Shown one piece after another: positions 7,413 through 12,207 of a DNA stretch of 12,207 bases. The stretch is from positions 1 to 12,207 of the forward strand of contig DOYB01000065.1 in assembly GCA_003518745.1 (NCBI GenBank). The letters are read 5' to 3'. Position 1 is the first letter of the stretch. Each line of letters starts with the position of its first letter. The notes beneath the pieces are model-generated. The model worked only from the letters and a program-made list of their open reading frames with translations, searched no databases and was not told the DNA's origin. Source of the DNA: Selenomonas sp. (lineage in GTDB: Bacteria > Bacillota > Negativicutes > Selenomonadales > Selenomonadaceae). Made by a program: the position numbers and the translations under genes.

Positions 7413-8480
7413 ATGGCATATAATTACCGAACGGGTTTGGGGGATATGCCCTCATATGATGTGGTGGAGCGGCCATGGGATATAAAGGTCAATGCCAATG
7501 AGTGCAATATGAATCTTCCGCCTTTGGTGGAGGAACGGCTTATGGCAAGATTTTCCCATGTGGCCTTCAACCGCTATCCCAATGAGGAATATGACCTGCT
7601 GAGGGAGCAGATAGCTGATAACTTTTCTCTTCAAAATGAGAATGTGTTACTGGGCAGCGGTTCAAGCGAGATAATCGAGAAACTGTTCTTTGCTTTCGGT
7701 GGCTCTGAGGAGCATAAAATCGTGTTTCCTCAGCCTTCCTTTTCCATGTATCACATTTATGCCAAGGCAGCGGAGGCAAAGGCTGTTCCGGTTTCCCTGA
7801 GTGAGGATTACCTTTTGGATGTGGATGAGTTCATCCGTACCGTCAAGGCGCAAAATGCAAGTCTTGCGGTCGTATGCAACCCAAACAATCCAACGGGAGG
7901 CGCTATACCGGTTTCCGAGATTGAGAGAATCGCGGAAAGCGTAGACTGCCCGTTCTTGGTGGATGAGGCTTATGTTGAGTTCTACGGGCAGTCCTCAGCG
8001 GGACTTTTGCGGAAGCATCCGAACCTAATCGTGGCCCGTACCTTCTCAAAGGCCTATGGGCTGGCCTCTGCCCGCGTGGGCTACATGCTGGCAGGAAAGG
8101 ATATAGTGGAAATGGTGGGAAAGACCTACATGCCTTATCATTTGAATGTGCTTTCCCTTGTGACGGCAGATATAGTGTATCAGATGCGTCACGAATATGT
8201 GCCCCGCATCCAGATGATGGTGGCGGAGCGCAAGCGTATGACGGAGAGGCTCCAATCCCTTGAGGGATTTAAGGTTTATCCGTCTGAGACGAATTTCATT
8301 ATGATGAAGTATGATAAGGCCGTAGAACTTAACGAATATCTCGTGAGCCGTGGCATTGGAATCAGGAGTTTCGGAAACGCGCCGGGGCTGGAAAACTGCC
8401 TGCGCATCTCCATGGGACTGCGCGAAGAGAACGATACCTGGTTCAAGGCCATCAAGGTCTTTACGGAGGGACGTGCCTGA
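7413..8480 (+). CDS. hisC: Histidinol-phosphate aminotransferase
   Basis: HisC is a fold-type I PLP enzyme that transfers an amino group from glutamate to imidazole-acetol phosphate, giving histidinol phosphate. The 355 residues show the expected order: an N-terminal WDIKVNANECN substrate segment, LGSGSSEIIEKLF for PLP phosphate binding, VCNPNNPTGG, VDEAYVEF with the PLP-nitrogen Asp, the Schiff-base lysine K213 in RTFSKAYGLASARVGY, and a C-terminal Arg in CLRISMGL. Related aromatic aminotransferases look similar, but the place between hisD and hisB settles the call. GAGGAGG precedes the start inside the end of hisD, and the stop overlaps the hisB ATG by one base (TGATG). Confidence 0.95.
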   Translation: MAYNYRTGLGDMPSYDVVERPWDIKVNANECNMNLPPLVEERLMARFSHVAFNRYPNEEYDLLREQIADNFSLQNENVLLGSGSSEIIEKLFFAFGGSEEHKIVFPQPSFSMYHIYAKAAEAKAVPVSLSEDYLLDVDEFIRTVKAQNASLAVVCNPNNPTGGAIPVSEIERIAESVDCPFLVDEAYVEFYGQSSAGLLRKHPNLIVARTFSKAYGLASARVGYMLAGKDIVEMVGKTYMPYHLNVLSLVTADIVYQMRHEYVPRIQMMVAERKRMTERLQSLEGFKVYPSETNFIMMKYDKAVELNEYLVSRGIGIRSFGNAPGLENCLRISMGLREENDTWFKAIKVFTEGRA

Positions 8481-9064
8481 TGAGAAACGCGGAAGTTAAG
8501 CGAGCTACGGCAGAAACAAAAATAGAGGTTTCTCTGGAATTGGATGGTGCTGGGAAAACGGATATTTCTACCGGAATCGGTTTTTTTGACCACATGCTGA
8601 ATCTCTTTGCCGCCCACGGAAGATTTGACCTGAAGGTGCGGTGTGACGGAGATATCGAAGTGGATGGGCACCATTCCGTCGAGGATATCGGCATAGCTCT
8701 TGGACAGGCTCTCAAGGAAGCCTTGGGAGACAAGCGGGGCATTGCCCGCTATGGAGCCTTCTATCTTCCCATGGACGAGGCATTGGCCTTTGTGTCATTG
8801 GATATCAGCGGACGTCCGTATTTGGTATATGAGGGCGGCGAAATGGCTCCCATGATTGGGGACTATGATACGGAACTCACTGAGGAATTCCTTAGGGCGT
8901 TGGCTGTAAACGCAGGTCTTACACTACATGCAAGGGTGCTTTACGGCAAAAATTCTCACCACAAGGTAGAGGCGATTTTCAAGGCCCTTGGACATGCGCT
9001 CAGAATCGCGGTTTCAAAGGATCCGCGAATGGATGGAGTGCCTTCCACTAAGGGGGTTTTATAG
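8480..9064 (+). CDS. hisB: Imidazoleglycerol-phosphate dehydratase (dehydratase only)
   Basis: HisB dehydrates imidazoleglycerol phosphate to imidazole-acetol phosphate at a dimanganese site. At 194 residues it is the single-domain form, without the N-terminal histidinol phosphatase of the E. coli enzyme. Metal-binding motifs are plain: FFDHML with H38, AAHGRFD with H46, DGHHSVED with H64, H65 and E68, and in the second repeat NSHHKVEAIFKALGHALR. The C-terminus PSTKGVL is the family signature ending. Translation is probably coupled to hisC through the TGATG overlap at 8478-8482. After its TAG stop the operon is interrupted by a hairpin and the methyltransferase gene. Confidence 0.97.
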   Translation: MRNAEVKRATAETKIEVSLELDGAGKTDISTGIGFFDHMLNLFAAHGRFDLKVRCDGDIEVDGHHSVEDIGIALGQALKEALGDKRGIARYGAFYLPMDEALAFVSLDISGRPYLVYEGGEMAPMIGDYDTELTEEFLRALAVNAGLTLHARVLYGKNSHHKVEAIFKALGHALRIAVSKDPRMDGVPSTKGVL

Positions 9065-9067
9065 GGC

Positions 9068-9087
9068 GTGTGTTTTGAGAAGCACAC
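9068..9087 (+). other. Small stem-loop just after hisB
   Basis: GTGTGTTT (9068-9075) pairs with AAGCACAC (9080-9087) to form an 8-bp stem with one G-T wobble and a TGAG tetraloop, four bases after the hisB stop. No T tract follows, so it is unlikely to be a full terminator. It could slow RNA decay, cause partial termination or mark an insertion boundary; none of these is shown by sequence. Confidence 0.4.
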
Positions 9088-9110
9088 AGAATGAAAGCAG
9101 GTCGGTATGC

Positions 9111-9887
9111 ATGAATTTGTGTCATGATTTTCGGTACGGTAAGATTATTTATAATACACTGGATATGTTTGTGGGAAAGTCATTAAAATTGTATGGGGAA
9201 TTCAGTCAGGGCGAAGCTTATGTGTTTGAGCAGATGATACGCCCGGGGGATTGTGTGGTAGAAGTAGGAGCCAATATAGGCTCTCATACTGTTCACCTGG
9301 CTCAATTGGTTGGAAATGACGGTGTCGTTTGGGCATTTGAGCCACAGCGTCTGGTCTTTCAGATTCTGGCCGGAAATATGGCAATCAATAGCCTTGTCAA
9401 TGTTCATTGCGAACAAAAATGCGTATCTGATACCATGGGCAAGGTCAAAGTTCCTACATTGGATGTTTCCCGGGTGAACAATTGGGGCGGATTGTCGTTG
9501 GAGAAGACGGAAGAAGGCGAGCCCGTTGACATGATCACCTTGGACTCTTTAGGACTTTCGCGTTGCGATTTCTTGAAAATCGATGTGGAAGGAATGGAAT
9601 TGAAGGTACTGAAAGGCGGCAAAGGCCTTATAAATTCTTTTCGTCCAATAATTTATGCGGAAGCGGACAGAGAGGATAAAAAGAAGGCTTTATTCTCTTG
9701 GTTACATGCTAAAAGATACCGTATTTATTCGCATAACCCGCCACTATACAACCCGGATAATTATTTCGGCAATCCGGATAATGTTTTCCGGCAGGGAGAG
9801 GCATATATCGTTTCCTTTAATGTGTTGTGTTTGCCGAATGAACGTCATTACGAGGTTCAGGGACTGAAAGAAATTACTGAATGGTAA
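9111..9887 (+). CDS. FkbM-family SAM-dependent methyltransferase inserted in the his operon
   Basis: The 258-residue protein has a class I methyltransferase core: SAM motif I VVEVGANIGSHT at 49-60, acidic motif AFEPQ with E77, and the FkbM hallmark KIDVEGMELKVLKGG starting at K156. FkbM relatives usually O-methylate sugars or hydroxyls in polysaccharides and natural products; the substrate here is unknown, and no histidine step needs it. An open frame extends upstream into hisB to 8988, but residues before ATG 9111 do not resemble the family and overlap hisB, so 9111, with a weak CAGGT site at 9098-9102, is preferred. Hand counts of four 60-base lines inside the gene give 33-42% GC, against 53-60% for two lines of hisB, pointing to acquisition from elsewhere. 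It is co-directional, 46 bases after hisB and 26 before hisH. Confidence 0.85.
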   Translation: MNLCHDFRYGKIIYNTLDMFVGKSLKLYGEFSQGEAYVFEQMIRPGDCVVEVGANIGSHTVHLAQLVGNDGVVWAFEPQRLVFQILAGNMAINSLVNVHCEQKCVSDTMGKVKVPTLDVSRVNNWGGLSLEKTEEGEPVDMITLDSLGLSRCDFLKIDVEGMELKVLKGGKGLINSFRPIIYAEADREDKKKALFSWLHAKRYRIYSHNPPLYNPDNYFGNPDNVFRQGEAYIVSFNVLCLPNERHYEVQGLKEITEW

Positions 9888-9899
9888 TGCGTTGTGGTT

Positions 9900-9916
9900 A
9901 GGAGGAATCATATGTG
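9900..9916 (+). promoter_or_regulatory. Ribosome binding site and GTG start of hisH
   Basis: AGGAGG at 9900-9905 lies eight bases before GTG 9914-9916. The ATG at 9912 is in another frame and meets TGA immediately (ATGTGA), so it cannot start hisH. The overlap may affect initiation. Confidence 0.7.
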
Positions 9917-10525
9917 ATTGCCGTAATAGATTATGGCGTGGGTAATCTTTTCAGTGTGGAAAAGGCGTTGGCTGCTGTGGGGGCTGATGTGCGGGTGACA
10001 AGTGACGCTGAGGAGCTTCGTAAAGCGGAGAAAATCGTACTTCCGGGTGTTGGGGCCTTTGGGGATTGCATGAGAAATCTGGAAGGAACCGGACTCATAC
10101 CCGTGATAAAGAGTGAAATCGAAGCAGGAAAACCACTTCTTGGCATATGCGTGGGACTTCAGATTTTGTTTCAGGGAAGTGAGGAGTCTCCTGAGGCAAA
10201 AGGACTCGGTATACTGAAGGGAATGGTCAGGCGGATTTCAGCAAAGGGATTGAAGGTGCCGCATATGGGCTGGAATTCTCTTTCGGTCAGAGGTGAGGAT
10301 GGCAAAAAGCTTCTGAATGGATTGGATTCGCATCCATATGTCTACTTCGTGCATAGCTATCATGCAGTACCCGAAGATACGAAGGTGATTGCCGCAGCCG
10401 CAGAATACGGGGAAACGATTACGGCTGCCGTAATAAAGGAAAATGTTTGGGCGACTCAGTTCCATCCGGAGAAATCCGGGGATGTTGGACTTCAAATCTT
10501 GAAGAATTTTGTTTCTGTGTCATAG
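9914..10525 (+). CDS. hisH: Imidazole glycerol phosphate synthase, glutaminase subunit
   Basis: HisH is the class I glutamine amidotransferase that feeds ammonia to HisF. The 203 residues contain the full catalytic triad: nucleophile C79 in GICVGLQ, and H184 and E186 in FHPEKSG. The N-terminal IDYGVGNLFSVEKAL, LPGVGAFGD (oxyanion region) and PHMGWN segments are typical of HisH. The start is GTG, preceded by a strong AGGAGG site; an overlapping ATG is followed at once by a stop. It resumes the his order after the methyltransferase insert and ends 11 bases before hisA, whose ribosome binding site overlaps the hisH stop codon. Confidence 0.96.
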   Translation: MIAVIDYGVGNLFSVEKALAAVGADVRVTSDAEELRKAEKIVLPGVGAFGDCMRNLEGTGLIPVIKSEIEAGKPLLGICVGLQILFQGSEESPEAKGLGILKGMVRRISAKGLKVPHMGWNSLSVRGEDGKKLLNGLDSHPYVYFVHSYHAVPEDTKVIAAAAEYGETITAAVIKENVWATQFHPEKSGDVGLQILKNFVSVS

Positions 10526-10539
10526 GAGGTAATGACATG
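10524..10539 (+). promoter_or_regulatory. Ribosome binding site and start of hisA
   Basis: AGGAGGT at 10524-10530 overlaps the hisH stop and sits six bases before ATG 10537, the family start (MIVLPAIDLRGG). A closer upstream ATG at 10532 encodes only two residues before TGA. The frame is open further upstream to 10447, but that extension lies inside hisH. Confidence 0.75.
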
Positions 10540-11268
10540 ATCGTTTTGCCGGCTATTGATTTACGCGGTGGGAAATGTGTGCGTCTTGTAAATGGCGACT
10601 TCTCAAAGGAAACAGTCTATTCCGAGCAGCCGGAGGAAATGGCAAGGAAATGGCAGGAGCAGGGGGCTGAGTACCTGCATATTGTTGACCTTGACGGAGC
10701 ACGCAGCGGGAACCCACAGAATATCTTTGTCATAAAGCGGATAATCGAGGCAGTGGATATCCCCATTGAACTTGGCGGAGGAATCCGTACAATGGAAAGC
10801 ATAGAGAATATGCTGGATATGGGTGTGGAACGGGTTATCTTGGGCTCTGTAGCGGTCAAGGACCCTGAACTGGTGCGTGAGGCGTGTCTGGAGTTCGACA
10901 ATCGTATTGCTGTAGGCATAGACGCGAAGGACGGCATCGTAGCAGTGGAGGGCTGGGGTGTTTCCGGTGATATGGATGCCGTGGAATTGGCAATGCGCAT
11001 GGGAGACGTGGGGGTACAGACCATAATCTATACGGATATTTCCAGAGATGGTACTCTTGATGGTGTGAATGTGGATGCAACGGCTGATTTGGCCAGATCC
11101 ACAGGGGTATCTATAATCGCCTCCGGCGGAGTCGGTTCCCTTTCTGATATCGAGGCATTGAAGCAGAGGGAAACAGACGGCATTGCCGGAGTAATCCTAG
11201 GAAAGGCGCTTTATTCAGGCGCTATTGAACTGCCCAAGGCAATCGAGATTGCCGGGAGGATGGGCTGA
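10537..11268 (+). CDS. hisA: ProFAR isomerase (phosphoribosylformimino-AICAR-phosphate isomerase)
   Basis: HisA is a (beta-alpha)8 barrel that performs the Amadori rearrangement of ProFAR to PRFAR. With the start at 10537 it has 243 residues, normal for the family. The two catalytic aspartates expected of the barrel are visible: D8 in LPAIDLRGGKCVRL and D129 in GIDAKDGIVAVEGW. Phosphate-binding loops are ELGGGIRTME in the first half and IASGGVGSL in the second, the sign of the half-barrel duplication shared with HisF. YTDISRDGTLDG (T166, D167) is another family block. The stop overlaps the hisF ATG by one base (TGATG at 11266-11270), so the two barrels are probably translated together. Confidence 0.97.
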   Translation: MIVLPAIDLRGGKCVRLVNGDFSKETVYSEQPEEMARKWQEQGAEYLHIVDLDGARSGNPQNIFVIKRIIEAVDIPIELGGGIRTMESIENMLDMGVERVILGSVAVKDPELVREACLEFDNRIAVGIDAKDGIVAVEGWGVSGDMDAVELAMRMGDVGVQTIIYTDISRDGTLDGVNVDATADLARSTGVSIIASGGVGSLSDIEALKQRETDGIAGVILGKALYSGAIELPKAIEIAGRMG

Positions 11269-12026
11269 TGTATACTAAGCGCATCATTCCCTGTTTGGAT
11301 GTTAAAGAGGGCCGGGTGGTCAAGGGAACCAATTTCGTGGGCCTCAGGGACGCGGGAGATCCGGTGGAGCTTGCTGCCAGGTATGATAAGGAAAGAGCAG
11401 ATGAATTGGTGTTCCTTGATATAACCGCGTCCCATGAGAAACGGAATACCATGGTGGAAATGGCGTCAGCCTGCGCTTCCCAGGTATTCATACCCTTTAC
11501 GGTTGGCGGAGGCATACGAACCCCCGAGGATATGCGGGCCATGCTGAAGGCAGGAGCGGACAAGGTTTCTCTCAATACCGCGGCTATAAAGAATCCTGAT
11601 ATCATTCGGGAAGGTGCCGAGCGTTTCGGGCGTCAGTGCATAGTCCTTGCTGTAGATGCCAGAAGGAATGGAGAGAATAGTTGGGAAGTCTATATCAACG
11701 GAGGAAGGACACCAACCGGGCTCGACTGTCTTGAATGGGTCAAGAGGGGGGTTGCCATGGGGGCGGGTGAGATTCTCCTGACCAGTATGGATGCTGACGG
11801 AACTAAGGATGGCTATGATATTCCGCTTACCAGAGCGGTTTCGGAAGCTGTTGAGGTTCCTGTGATAGCCTCCGGCGGGGCCGGTGAGCTTTCACATTTC
11901 TATGACGTTTTGGTGGATGGAAAGGCGGACGCGGTACTTGCCGCATCTGTTTTCCACTACGGCACTTTTACGGTTCGACAGGTTAAGGATTATTTAAAAT
12001 CACGCAATGTGGAGGTAAGGTTCTGA
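11268..12026 (+). CDS. hisF: Imidazole glycerol phosphate synthase, cyclase subunit
   Basis: HisF takes ammonia from HisH and converts PRFAR to imidazole glycerol phosphate and AICAR, the latter returning to purine synthesis. The 252 residues carry the catalytic D11 in IIPCLDVKEGRVVKG and D130 in LAVDARRNG. Phosphate-binding loops are FTVGGGIRTPEDM and IASGGAGELSHF, and LTSMDADGTKDGYD is the well-known C-terminal half motif. Length and motifs are those of a functional family member. One-base overlaps with hisA upstream and hisI downstream put it in the most tightly packed part of the operon. Confidence 0.97.
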   Translation: MYTKRIIPCLDVKEGRVVKGTNFVGLRDAGDPVELAARYDKERADELVFLDITASHEKRNTMVEMASACASQVFIPFTVGGGIRTPEDMRAMLKAGADKVSLNTAAIKNPDIIREGAERFGRQCIVLAVDARRNGENSWEVYINGGRTPTGLDCLEWVKRGVAMGAGEILLTSMDADGTKDGYDIPLTRAVSEAVEVPVIASGGAGELSHFYDVLVDGKADAVLAASVFHYGTFTVRQVKDYLKSRNVEVRF

Positions 12027-12207
12027 TGGATATTTCAATGGTTAAGTTTGACGAGAAGGGTCTTGTGCCTGCCATCGTGCAGGAGGAAAACGGTCAGGTT
12101 CTCATGCTTGCCTACATGAACAAGGAGTCCCTTGAGAAAACCTTGGAAACCGGCTATACCTGGTTCTATAGCCGCAGTCGTGAAAAGCTATGGCAAAAGG
12201 GTGAGAC
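12026..12207 (+). CDS. hisI: Phosphoribosyl-AMP cyclohydrolase, N-terminal part (cut by the window edge)
   Basis: The ATG at 12026-12028 overlaps the hisF stop by one base. Sixty full codons are visible before the right edge. They include LMLAYMNKESLEKTLETG, TWFYSRSREKLWQKGE and other features of the N-terminal PRA-CH domain, which opens the purine ring of phosphoribosyl-AMP. The Cys metal ligands expected later in the domain lie outside the window. Whether it is HisI alone or a HisIE fusion with the phosphoribosyl-ATP pyrophosphatase cannot be seen here; hisE appears nowhere else in the window. Confidence 0.93.
   Translation, partial: MDISMVKFDEKGLVPAIVQEENGQVLMLAYMNKESLEKTLETGYTWFYSRSREKLWQKGE

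Noticed and set aside
8988..9110. An N-terminal extension of the methyltransferase starting inside hisB
   Set aside because: The extra 41 residues overlap the conserved end of hisB in another frame and do not look like the FkbM family; ATG 9111 is preferred.
10447..10536. An N-terminal extension of hisA into hisH
   Set aside because: HisA proteins begin at the MIVLPAIDLRGG segment, and a strong AGGAGGT site stands before ATG 10537.

Overview
The window is dominated by a nearly complete histidine biosynthesis operon on the + strand (about 3636 to beyond 12207). It looks like the chromosome of an anaerobic Firmicute. Short-form HisG paired with a HisZ subunit, strong AGGAGG-type ribosome binding sites and a DUF4127 protein fit that. 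A Negativicutes relative of Selenomonas is my best guess, but this is inference from gene content and a GC content near 50%, not a placement.

Layout. Bases 3-185 hold the end of a + strand gene whose last 60 residues are almost all Asp/Glu. A hairpin at 224-266 separates it from a convergent, - strand gene for a secreted DUF4127 protein (283-1887). About 216 bases of AT-rich DNA (1888-2103) carry divergent promoters for that gene and for pepD, an Xaa-His dipeptidase (2104-3561). After a 74-base gap come hisZ, an HD-domain phosphohydrolase, hisG, hisD, hisC, hisB, an FkbM-type methyltransferase, hisH, hisA, hisF and the start of hisI, which runs off the right edge. Many junctions overlap by 1 to 4 bases, so tight translational coupling is likely.

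How it works together. HisG with HisZ starts the pathway from PRPP and ATP. HisI (and HisE, not seen), HisA, HisF/HisH, HisB, HisC and HisD carry it to histidine. PepD, just upstream in the same direction, can release histidine from dipeptides, so salvage and synthesis lie side by side. Two steps have no recognised gene here: HisE, which may be fused to or follow hisI, and histidinol-phosphate phosphatase. HisB is the short dehydratase-only form. The co-transcribed HD-domain protein has a full set of metal ligands and is a candidate for the missing phosphatase.

The clearest oddity is the FkbM methyltransferase between hisB and hisH. It has no role in histidine synthesis, is clearly more AT-rich than its neighbours, and is preceded by a small hairpin, so it looks like an acquired gene. 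I saw no tRNA, rRNA, CRISPR array, insertion sequence or T-box.
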